Of a stretch of DNA of 64,000 nucleotides, positions 54,913-63,005 are shown in pieces; within the stretch, counting starts at the first letter, position 1; each line of letters starts with the position of its first letter. The stretch is taken from contig JBCBSQ010000006.1 in assembly GCA_039819085.1 (NCBI GenBank), positions 89,609 to 153,608 of the forward strand, in the 5' to 3' direction. This DNA is from MED-G105 sp039819085 (GTDB lineage Bacteria > Pseudomonadota > Alphaproteobacteria > Caulobacterales > Parvularculaceae). The translations under genes were made by a program, and so were the position numbers. The notes under the pieces were generated by a model that searched no databases, was not told where the DNA came from, and worked only from the letters and a program-made list of their open reading frames with translations.

Positions 54913-55548
54913 TCAGACCGCGGCGATGACGCCCTCGCGCACGCCGTCGAAGATGTACTGGGTCGATAGCGCCATGAGCAGCATGCCCAATAGTCGCGTG
55001 ATGACATTCATGCCGGTGCGGCCAAGCGCGTCGCCGATGCGGCTGGCGAACCCCATCATAAGGACCGCGATGGCGAGGACCGCTAGAGCGGCGAGGAGCG
55101 CGGCGCCGCGCGAGACGAGCGGCGCCTCCGGACCCATGAGCAGCATGATGGTCGCGATCGCGCCTGGCCCTGCGAGCAGCGGAATGGCGAGCGGAAAGAA
55201 GGCGATGTTCTCCCGCGCTGAGGCTTTCGGGCCCGGCGTTTTCGACTGGGTCTCGCTGTCGGGATCAAAGAACATCCGAAAGCCCATCAAAAACAACAAG
55301 ATACCGCCAGCTGTCCGGAACGCGGCCATGGAGATGCCGAGATGATGCAGCATGAATGACCCTGCGAAGCCGAAGAAGGCGAGAATGCCGGCTGAAATCA
55401 GCGCCGCCTGGAAAGCAATTTTCAGTCGCGCCTGGCGGTCTTCTTCCGTGGTCAGGGCGGCGAAGATCGGCGTCACCATGATCGGATCGATCACGATGAA
55501 AAAGGTCGCGAATGCGGCCGTGAAAGGAGATAGAAAAAGCTCCGCCAT
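54913..55548 (-). CDS. MarC family integral membrane protein
   Basis: 211 residues with six predicted membrane helices. FFIVIDPIMVTPIFAALT and FPLAIPLLAGPGAIATIMLL are hallmark segments of the MarC/UPF0056 family, once thought to be an antibiotic-resistance locus but with no proven transport function. It heads a two-gene unit with the small membrane protein downstream. Confidence 0.92.
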   Translation of the reverse strand: MAELFLSPFTAAFATFFIVIDPIMVTPIFAALTTEEDRQARLKIAFQAALISAGILAFFGFAGSFMLHHLGISMAAFRTAGGILLFLMGFRMFFDPDSETQSKTPGPKASARENIAFFPLAIPLLAGPGAIATIMLLMGPEAPLVSRGAALLAALAVLAIAVLMMGFASRIGDALGRTGMNVITRLLGMLLMALSTQYIFDGVREGVIAAV

Positions 55549-55687
55549 GGCGGCCCGCCTAGAGCATTCGGCGCCGGGCCGCTAGCCCCTCGCAGGTGCG
55601 AAATCGCAAACGCAATGGCGATTTGGCGTGCGCGTCGTCATGAGATACATTAACCATGTCTCTGTAGCGGGAAGGGGAGTGGTGCGC

Positions 55688-56878
55688 ATGGTTGGGAAGA
55701 CGAATGCGCGGACGGCTATGCGGATCGCGACGTCCGGCGCCGCGCTGGCGATCATGTGCGCTTGCGCAAACACGGAAACATTAAGCGTTTCAGATCCTTA
55801 CGCGAAACTCGCCTATGTGGGCGCGCAACAGCTTTATAAGCATGACCGCGTTGCGCCGCTCCTGCCGCCCTTGCAGACGGTCGGCGAGGACGCCGTTCCG
55901 CTGGTCCCGGTCTCCTACGCCGGCGTTGAAGGCGCGCGCGAGGCGCATGCGTTTTACCCGGTTGATGTGGCGGAACAGCTCGACGGCAGGTGCGAACCGG
56001 TTGTGCGGGCGGCTGCGGGTGAAAATCTGGAGGACATGTCGGATCTCTGCGACATCGGGATGGCGAAACTCGTCGCTTACAACCCCGGCGTCGAGAACCC
56101 GTATCAGGTGGCGCCGGGCGCGCTCGTGGACATTCCGGGCGCGTCGCGACTGTCCGCCGCGACCGGTATAGCCTCCGCTACGGAGGATCTTGTCGGCCTT
56201 TACGAGGTCCGCGCCGGCGAATCGGTGAGTGACGTCGCCGCCAAGTTCAGTGTGTCGACGGCGACGGTGCTGGCGATGAACCCGCAAGCGCGCTGGGCGG
56301 CGCCGGACGTTGGCGATCAGTTGCGTGTGCCGGTTCCTGGTGCGACTGTGGCGATTCGCGATCGCTTCGGCTCGCGTCCAGTTGTTGAGACCGGCGAAGT
56401 GACCGCCGCTGCGGCCACCGCCGCCCCCGCATCCGCATGGGTTGGCTATGCGGGCGTCGCCGCGCCGGAGGAGGACGAAGACGCGCTCACCGCAAAAGTC
56501 CACTCGCATATGCCGTTTGCGGACGGGCCGGTCGACGCAGTTGACCCAACCGAAGCCAACCGGATCGAGGCCTCTGTGCGCACCGACAGGGCTTATGTCG
56601 CGGAAGGCGGCGCCGTCACCGTCACCTTGAAAGCCAATCCCGGCGAGGTCGTCACATTCTACCGCGGCAAGACGACAACGTCGGCCGACGCGTCAAAGAC
56701 GGTTGTGGCGGGCGCGAACGGTGAGGCAATGGCGACGTTTCGAACGCCCGAAAAAGCTTCAGACCTCGGCGGATACGTCTTCAGCGCCACTCGCGAAAGC
56801 GAAAGCGACGCTTACTTCAGCCGCCGCGTCGGCGTCCTGAAGCGGCGTGACAAATCGGCGGATGCGTCTTCGAACTGA
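55688..56878 (+). CDS. LysM-domain exported protein with a C-terminal Ig-like region
   Basis: 396 residues. The N-terminal signal ends in AIMCAC, a lipobox-like site. Two LysM-type segments follow: one with DLCDIGMAKLVAYNPGVENPY (about 115-150) and a clearer one with VRAGESVSDVAAKFSVSTAT (about 180-225), which would bind peptidoglycan. A linker leads to a beta-rich C-terminal part (about 295-385) resembling an Ig-like or BIG-type fold. ATG 55688 is preferred, with GGGGAG upstream; a longer frame from 55628 is not excluded. Role in the cell envelope is likely; detail unknown. Confidence 0.78.
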   Translation: MVGKTNARTAMRIATSGAALAIMCACANTETLSVSDPYAKLAYVGAQQLYKHDRVAPLLPPLQTVGEDAVPLVPVSYAGVEGAREAHAFYPVDVAEQLDGRCEPVVRAAAGENLEDMSDLCDIGMAKLVAYNPGVENPYQVAPGALVDIPGASRLSAATGIASATEDLVGLYEVRAGESVSDVAAKFSVSTATVLAMNPQARWAAPDVGDQLRVPVPGATVAIRDRFGSRPVVETGEVTAAAATAAPASAWVGYAGVAAPEEDEDALTAKVHSHMPFADGPVDAVDPTEANRIEASVRTDRAYVAEGGAVTVTLKANPGEVVTFYRGKTTTSADASKTVVAGANGEAMATFRTPEKASDLGGYVFSATRESESDAYFSRRVGVLKRRDKSADASSN

Positions 56879-57158
56879 CGCGTCATTCGCGCTCCGGGGC
56901 GGCGCAGTTAATCTCTGTGCGGAATGGTCCGGATGCGGCCGAGCGTCGTGGGGAGCCGATTGCGCGCCATGGCGCGTGTCGCCTAATCAAGAAAAAGCGC
57001 GCCCTGGTTCGGACCGTTTGGAGTCCGGACTGATCGGGTGTTGAAAAGCTCTGTGAGCTAGTCGGCTGGGCGCATTTCCGGAACGGAACCGGCATGAGCG
57101 CCGCCTGCCCTGTTGCGCCTGGACTCTCCAACGATGCAGCCGGCGGGCGGCCAATCGA

Positions 57159-58733
57159 TCAGTTCGGGACGTATTTCGGCAGCACGTTGCCAAGCTCCCG
57201 CATGGTCGATTGCAAGAGCGCGTCCGCTGCTTCCTCGCCGCCTTCGTCCTGGACCGGCGCAAGTAGTCTGATCATTGCCCCGTCCGAGCGTCGGCGGGTA
57301 ATGGCGTCCACTGTGAGCCATCCGCGCATGATGAGTTCGTTCGCAATGTTCCGACCCCGCTGCGGGTACCAGTAATAGACCAGCTGTTTGTAGCGGCCGT
57401 TCTCGATAATGAGGCGATTGAATTTGAGCGGCCGTCCATCCGGCGTCACTGTGGTTTCGACCGTGTGTTGAGTAATGCCCCAGCCGCCGCCGGGCAGGCA
57501 TTGCTGCGGCGAATGCCAGGAGCGCCCGTCGCGCCGCGCCTCAAGATAGGCGAGATAGAGATTAACGACTTCGCCGTCGGGTCGGACCATGTCGACGACG
57601 ATGGTGTCGTCGGCGCCGATCGCTTCGACGATCACGTCCTCGATGTCCCGCACCTCGGCGCGCCATTCGGGAAACTCAGAGGGCAGCTGACTGAACTTCG
57701 TCCGCTCGGGAATGATCAGGTTCTCAACCCCCACGAAGCTCGATACCGCAAGTCCGGCGAGCAGAACCGCCGTCAGACCGCCCGCCGCCGTCGCGGCGCT
57801 GAGCCCGCCCTTTGATGGCGGCGTCGCAGGCAGCTCCGGCGAGCCCAGCATGTCGATCGCGCCGACCCGCGGCTTGGCGAGTGCGCCAAGGACGGAGATG
57901 ACGGCGAAAAGCGCGATGAGGCACAAGACGAACACGACCCAGCCTTCGAACCAGTGCAGCGCGCCTTCCGCATGCGACGGCCCGGTCTGCTGAACGAGCC
58001 AGCCCGTCACCGCGATGCGGAAACTGTTCATCAGGATGGTGATGGGGATCGTCGACAGAACGATCACCGCTTTCTGCCAGAGCGGGGCGCGCGCGATGTA
58101 AGCGGCCATCACCCCGAGGCTGAGGAAGGGGAAGAGATACCGTAGGCCGCTACACGCTTCGGCCACCTGCAGCTTGTAGTCCCCAAGGTCGATGATGTTC
58201 CCGCTTAGATACACCGGCACGTTCATCGCCTGGAGCATGGCGACGCCGAGGATTGAAGACATCTCCTGGAACTTCCAGGACAGGATGTTGATCAGCATGA
58301 AGGGCGGCGGCACTGCGAACAGAAGGAATGCGATTGGGGCGGCGGTTGTGCGCAGGAGCGACGCGCCGCCGAATGCCGCGGTCGCCCCGGCGATGACGCC
58401 GACCAGCGCCAGCTGCTGAAACAGGAAGCTCTCCGTCAGCTTCCCAAAGACCATCAATAGAATTGCGCCGACGCCGAAAACGAGCCCGTAGATCGACGGC
58501 GCGCCGACGCTCGCCTTAACCCGGTCGCGGTTTTCCCAGACCAGCCAGGCGGAGATCAATGGAATGAAGTAGCTGTGGCTGAGCTCTTCCTGGAGTCCCC
58601 ACCGGTAGAAGAGATCGCCGATCGCGTCCCAGAATAGGACCACGCTCGCCGTCAACGCCGCTGCAAGCAGTCCAAGCGTCAGACGGTTGTCAGTCATCGG
58701 GCCATTGAACGGAAGGCGGTCGGCCAGTGTCAT
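57159..58733 (-). CDS. Exosortase with fused EpsI domain
   Basis: 524 residues. The N-terminal 300 form the eight-helix exosortase core. The catalytic Cys lies in EACSGLRYL, the Arg in ITILMNSFRIAVTG, and the His in LHWFEGWVVF. The C-terminal part (about 305-524) is an EpsI-like domain with CLPGGGW and KFNRLIIENGRYKQLVYYWY. Such enzymes cut and anchor proteins carrying PEP-CTERM-type tails and are tied to exopolysaccharide loci; the fused type resembles XrtA or XrtD. No candidate target with such a tail is seen in this window. GGAG precedes ATG 58733. Confidence 0.9.
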   Translation of the reverse strand: MTLADRLPFNGPMTDNRLTLGLLAAALTASVVLFWDAIGDLFYRWGLQEELSHSYFIPLISAWLVWENRDRVKASVGAPSIYGLVFGVGAILLMVFGKLTESFLFQQLALVGVIAGATAAFGGASLLRTTAAPIAFLLFAVPPPFMLINILSWKFQEMSSILGVAMLQAMNVPVYLSGNIIDLGDYKLQVAEACSGLRYLFPFLSLGVMAAYIARAPLWQKAVIVLSTIPITILMNSFRIAVTGWLVQQTGPSHAEGALHWFEGWVVFVLCLIALFAVISVLGALAKPRVGAIDMLGSPELPATPPSKGGLSAATAAGGLTAVLLAGLAVSSFVGVENLIIPERTKFSQLPSEFPEWRAEVRDIEDVIVEAIGADDTIVVDMVRPDGEVVNLYLAYLEARRDGRSWHSPQQCLPGGGWGITQHTVETTVTPDGRPLKFNRLIIENGRYKQLVYYWYPQRGRNIANELIMRGWLTVDAITRRRSDGAMIRLLAPVQDEGGEEAADALLQSTMRELGNVLPKYVPN

Positions 58734-59058
58734 TCGATGCTCCAATATCCGGTCGGCGCGGTCGATCCGCCATTGACCGGTTGTTTCCACGCCGTCCTAA
58801 AGCGAACAGGGTCGTCGCGCCCATGCAAGATTTAGTCAATTCACAACCGCGCGCTATTCGGCGCGTCCATCTATCCTTATTCCCGTTTCTTTATCATCTT
58901 CGTTTCGAACGCAAAATCGGGCTCAGGGCCACCCCTTCCAACGCGTCGCGGATCGGTGACCAACTGTGAGGGGACAGGCGCCCCGGCGGGCGTTAGGGAT
59001 CTCGTCCGGAAGGCCGGTCGGCAGTCCCGCGCGCAGTGCGCCGGCAAGGTGAACGCTT
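58734..59058. other. Divergent intergenic region, no gene seen
   Basis: Between the exosortase and antiporter genes. An AT-richer part at about 58830-58920 may hold promoters. Frames here lack coding character. Confidence 0.4.
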
Positions 59059-60291
59059 ATGATCTCGGAGCCGATTTTCTTCATCGCCGCAGCGCTGGTC
59101 GCTTATGGCGCGGCCTCTGGCCCGCTTGGTCGCTCCATCCTTTCCGCCCCAATGGCCTTCATGCTGGCCGGGCTTGCGCTCGGCCTGACCGGCCTTGTCG
59201 ACGCGCCGGTCGACAGCGGCGTTCTCGAGGCGTTCGGCGAGGTCACCCTTGGCCTGATCCTCTTCGCGGACGCCGCGTCGACCAACGCGCGTCGGCTCCT
59301 GAAGGACAATCGCTTGCCATTGCGCCTGCTGCTCATCGGCCTGCCGGCGACGATTGCGCTCGGGACGGGAATTGCGCGGCTCATTTTCCCGGATTTGTCA
59401 TGGGCGGCTTGCGCGCTTATCGCCTCCATTCTTGCGCCGACGGACGCAGCGCTCGGCGTCGCCGTCGTGTCAAACAAGGCCGTGCCGGAACGGATCCGGC
59501 AGGCGGTGCTGGTGGAATCCGGCCTCAATGACGGCCTTGCGTTGCCGGCGGTGTTGCTGTTTGCGGCGCTCGCCTTCAGTGGCGTCGAGGCGGCGGGCCA
59601 TGGCGGTGGGGAGGCTGCGCGCAGTCTCGCCGAGTGGCTCCGGTTCGCCGGCGTGCAGATCGCCGTTGGCGCAGGCGTCGGGGTTGTCGGCGGCGGCGCG
59701 CTTGGCTGGCTATTGGTCCGCGCCGACGATCGCGGCCTGATCGAGCACAGCTTCCGTAACCTGACGACCATTGGCGCGGCGCTCCTGGTGCTGATCGGAG
59801 CGCATTTCGCCGGCGGCAATGGCTTTATTGCGACGTTCGTCGCGGGGCTCGTGTTCGGCGGCTTTTGCCGAAAGCGAACCGGCGCGCTCACCGAATTCAT
59901 CGAAGAAGAGGGGCAATTATTCAGTCTCCTGATTTTCTTCTTCTTTGGCGCCGCGCTCTTGCCCGAGGCGATTCCGTTCATGACCGCCGCCTGCATGACC
60001 TATGCCCTCCTCAGCCTGACGGTCATCCGCATGGCGCCGAGTTTTCTCGCGCTGACGGGCTCCGGCGTCTCCGCGACGGGCAAGCTTTTCATCGGCTGGT
60101 TCGGGCCAAGAGGGCTCGCGTCGATCCTCTTCCTCTTCGTCGCCGTGGAGCATGAAGAGATGGGCCGCCTGACGCAGATCGAAGCTGTGGTCTATCTCAC
60201 CGTCTTCTTAAGCGTTCTTCTCCACGGCGCGACCGCCGCGCCCCTGTCGAACCGCTACGCGGCGAGCGCCGCGGCGAGCCGGGACGGCTAG
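59059..60291 (+). CDS. CPA1-type cation:proton antiporter
   Basis: 410 residues with about twelve membrane helices. SILAPTDAALGVAVVSNKAV and LVESGLNDGLALP contain the conserved Asp residues of Na+/H+ exchange. FGGFCRKRTG and WFGPRGLASILFLF are further family sites. It exchanges Na+ or K+ for protons across the inner membrane. Its stop codon lies in the CTAG shared with the convergent repeat protein gene. Confidence 0.92.
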   Translation: MISEPIFFIAAALVAYGAASGPLGRSILSAPMAFMLAGLALGLTGLVDAPVDSGVLEAFGEVTLGLILFADAASTNARRLLKDNRLPLRLLLIGLPATIALGTGIARLIFPDLSWAACALIASILAPTDAALGVAVVSNKAVPERIRQAVLVESGLNDGLALPAVLLFAALAFSGVEAAGHGGGEAARSLAEWLRFAGVQIAVGAGVGVVGGGALGWLLVRADDRGLIEHSFRNLTTIGAALLVLIGAHFAGGNGFIATFVAGLVFGGFCRKRTGALTEFIEEEGQLFSLLIFFFFGAALLPEAIPFMTAACMTYALLSLTVIRMAPSFLALTGSGVSATGKLFIGWFGPRGLASILFLFVAVEHEEMGRLTQIEAVVYLTVFLSVLLHGATAAPLSNRYAASAAASRDG

Positions 60292-62768
60292 TCGCGGCGC
60301 AGGACGCCCGTCAGCGTCAGGACGAGGATGGAGAAGAGGGCGTAGCCGCCGACGGCGTAGAGGGCCTGTACCCATTCGCGCCATTGGCAGCCGGCGCGGC
60401 GGAGGAACGCAGATCCGTCCCATCCCCAACACGCGGGCGTGATGCGGAAATTCTCCGCCTGGCCGAATTCGATCAAGGGCGTGATGAGGTCGAGCGCGTA
60501 GATAAAGGGTTCGAAATTGTCGGGGTTGGTGCTTACTTTCAACTGCGGCTGAAAGCCGTGCGCCATATCGAGCCATAGGGCGAGGAAGCCGCCGAGCAGC
60601 CACCAGCCGACGAAAAAGCCGACGATACGGGCCGGCGCGTACCCATAGCGCGCCGTCACGTCCAGCAACAGGTTGAGCCCCATCGCGACTTTACGGTTGG
60701 CGCATTTGCGCTCGAGGCGTTGCCGTTCGATCGTGACAAGATTGGCGGCCTCCCCTTCGCCTTGCGCGCGCAGGGTCTTGGCGAGCTGCTCGAACGGTTG
60801 CGGGTTGAACGCGCCCTCCTTTGGTTTTTCGTTCGGAAAGTACTCCCGCAGGAGCCACCGTACACGGCGTTTGGCGATCGCCTTCGCGTCACGGTTATCG
60901 GTTTGGATACTGATGGAATTATACGTGGCGCGATCGAAGATGATCTTTTCGGGCCAGCCGTCTTGGAGACGCGCGTGGCGCGTCCGCTCGCGTGCTTGGC
61001 CCCGGCGCGCTTTGCGGTCTTGTTCCGTCAGCAGCCATGGCCGTTTCAGCTTTTCGACGGGCAACTCAGGCGGCAGCGAGTCGTCGATGCGGGCGATGTG
61101 CGCGCCAGTGAGATCGACTTTGCCAACCCGCCGGCCCCACGCGTTTACGCCCAGTCCGCTCGCGGTCAGAACGCCATTGATCTCCACTTGCCGGAAGTCC
61201 ATGTCGCATATTCCGCTTGAACCGGGCCGTGTCCCGTCAAAACGAACCTCGCCGCCGACCACCATTCCGCACCCGGAGAGATTTCCGTCAAGCTCACAAT
61301 CCGCTAGCCAAAGGTTCTTCGTGATTACTGTACCGAAGAGTACAAGAGCGTCGTCATCAGGATACTTAAGTCTTGCGCTTTCGGCATGAAAACTGCCAAC
61401 ATGGGCATGCATAAAGTTCGCTTCGCCGCAAATAATAGTTGGCGCACCTTGTTCGTCCGGCATAAGTGAGACATGCGTTTTGATCATCGCCATCTGCAGA
61501 TTGAGCGCCGGTCCACCTGGATTATCCAACTTCGCGGCATCTGCAACGAACGGCCCGTTAGTCGAGAGGCCATTCGCTCTTACCCTACCGAGTGCGGTGA
61601 TGTCATTTAGATACACGCCGCCTGCAACTGTAGCGTTTTGAAGTATCAGTGCATCCTCGCCTCGGTTCTTGAAACTCGCTCCGAGTGCTGCAAATTGAGT
61701 GTCGGTTGACAGCATCGGTGCGTTTACGCAACCCGATACATCGGCGTAATTTAGAAAAACGCCACCCTTTGCTACAGCGCTTTGCAGGTTGAGAGCCTCA
61801 GCCCCTGCGTTTTGAAGAACCGCACCTTCTGCGTTGAATTGGCTGTCGGTTGTCAGGCCAACCGCGTATATGCGGCCTAATACTCTCGCATTATCAAGGT
61901 GGACATCTCCTTTAGTTCGCGCGCCATGTAGATTTAGCGCGTCACCTCCATCTTTTTTCAAAACCGCATCGGTTACGAGGAACTGATAGTCGGTGGATAT
62001 GCCGGCGGCGTAGATGCGGCCCGTCGCCTTGGCGCCTCTTAGGAAGACGCCGCCTTTGATGGAGGCGTCGTGCAGGTCGAGGGCGTCGCCGTTTTTGTTG
62101 TCGAACGTCGCGCCGCTTGCGGAGAATGGGCCGTCGGTAATTAGCCCTGAGGCGTAGATGCGGCCTGTCGCGTTGGCGCCTCTTAGGGAAACGCCGCCTG
62201 TAACTGTGGCGCCTTGCAGGTCGAGGGCGTCGCCGCCCTCATTGTTGAACCTAACGTCGTTTGCAATGAATTGGCCGCCGATGGTGGCGCCGCCGAAGCG
62301 GATTTCTCCGACGCACCGGCAATCATTGAGCGAAACGTTGCGGTCGACGGTCATGTATTCTGCGGCAATGCGAACGTTGCGGCCGCCCGCGAGATCGAAA
62401 TGTTTCACATGCGCGCCTATGAGACGCAGTTTGTCCGTAAAATGAGCATTCCGAATATAAAGCGGCGGTAGAGCGCGGCCATCGTTTGCGCGCGCGTCTC
62501 TCAACTCGATCGCGCCATCGATGGTGAGGAGGCGCTCCGCGTCGTCATCTGTCGGCGTTTCTGCGCCAATCATCACGCCGTCGGGCGCGACGGGCCAATC
62601 ACGCCGGACGCTCAACATCAAGATACGGATGAAGTCGCCGCGGAGCGTCGCCGGCTCAGTGAAGATACACCACTCGCCCGCGGCGGCGGCCTTGACGACG
62701 CGTTGCTCGTCGGGCGTCGGCTTGAATTCCCGCGCCCATTCGAATTTGCTGTCCGGCTCGTCCCCCAT
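60288..62768 (-). CDS. Large beta-helix repeat membrane protein of unknown function
   Basis: 826 residues. Residues about 80-550 are built of repeats that predict a right-handed beta-helix, including five consecutive 48-residue units of the form DALxLxxA...GGVxLxxA...GRIYAxGL. The region about 600-700 is charged and helical (EQDRKARRGQARERTRHARL), and two or three membrane helices close the protein (GYAPARIVGFFVGWWLLGGF and YALFSILVLTLTGVLRR). No catalytic motif or family name can be given; some actinobacterial membrane proteins annotated as oxidoreductases have a similar plan. There is no signal peptide, so the repeats probably face the cytoplasm. ATG 62768 has no clear Shine-Dalgarno; TTG 62804 is an alternative. 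Confidence 0.75.
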   Translation of the reverse strand: MGDEPDSKFEWAREFKPTPDEQRVVKAAAAGEWCIFTEPATLRGDFIRILMLSVRRDWPVAPDGVMIGAETPTDDDAERLLTIDGAIELRDARANDGRALPPLYIRNAHFTDKLRLIGAHVKHFDLAGGRNVRIAAEYMTVDRNVSLNDCRCVGEIRFGGATIGGQFIANDVRFNNEGGDALDLQGATVTGGVSLRGANATGRIYASGLITDGPFSASGATFDNKNGDALDLHDASIKGGVFLRGAKATGRIYAAGISTDYQFLVTDAVLKKDGGDALNLHGARTKGDVHLDNARVLGRIYAVGLTTDSQFNAEGAVLQNAGAEALNLQSAVAKGGVFLNYADVSGCVNAPMLSTDTQFAALGASFKNRGEDALILQNATVAGGVYLNDITALGRVRANGLSTNGPFVADAAKLDNPGGPALNLQMAMIKTHVSLMPDEQGAPTIICGEANFMHAHVGSFHAESARLKYPDDDALVLFGTVITKNLWLADCELDGNLSGCGMVVGGEVRFDGTRPGSSGICDMDFRQVEINGVLTASGLGVNAWGRRVGKVDLTGAHIARIDDSLPPELPVEKLKRPWLLTEQDRKARRGQARERTRHARLQDGWPEKIIFDRATYNSISIQTDNRDAKAIAKRRVRWLLREYFPNEKPKEGAFNPQPFEQLAKTLRAQGEGEAANLVTIERQRLERKCANRKVAMGLNLLLDVTARYGYAPARIVGFFVGWWLLGGFLALWLDMAHGFQPQLKVSTNPDNFEPFIYALDLITPLIEFGQAENFRITPACWGWDGSAFLRRAGCQWREWVQALYAVGGYALFSILVLTLTGVLRRD
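61515..62234 (-). repeat. Five tandem 144-bp coding repeats
   Basis: Five 48-codon units in the gene above. The first two (62091-62234 and 61947-62090) remain nearly identical in DNA over about 85 bp; the others keep the protein pattern but have diverged and use more AT-rich codons. This suggests recent unit duplication on an older repeat. Confidence 0.85.
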
Positions 62769-62820
62769 GGCGGGAAATGTCGCCTGCAACCCCGCCGCGC
62801 GCAAGAGGGATTATGCACGC

Positions 62821-62846
62821 AAAAAAGGCGGCTCCGAAGAGCCGCC
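62821..62846 (-). terminator. groEL transcript terminator
   Basis: On the minus strand GGCGGCTC, loop TTCG, GAGCCGCC then TTTTTT. It lies about 145 bases after the groEL stop, beyond the duplicated tail. Confidence 0.9.
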
Positions 62847-62899
62847 CTTTGGTGCGCAACTGAAGTCTTGTCTGGGCGGTCAGTGTAGCCCCTATCGGG

Positions 62900-63005
62900 A
62901 TTACATCATGCCGCCCGAGATATCGGCCGGAGGCCGATATCTCATTTCATTCCTGAATGGTCGGCATTCGTAATTGGCCTGTCGGCCAATTACATCATGC
63001 CGCCC
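62900..63005 (-). repeat. 17-bp direct repeat of the groEL 3' end, with hairpins
   Basis: ATTACATCATGCCGCCC occurs at 62989-63005, as the groEL stop and last codons, and again at 62900-62916. Between the copies are two perfect inverted repeats: 62917-62928 with 62932-62943 (12 bp) and 62970-62979 with 62984-62993 (10 bp, overlapping the stop codon). Confidence 0.85.

Noticed and set aside
61515..62234. Regular repeats taken at first as a possible CRISPR array
   Set aside because: The unit is 144 bp, in frame in one protein, without spacers of constant length between identical repeats.
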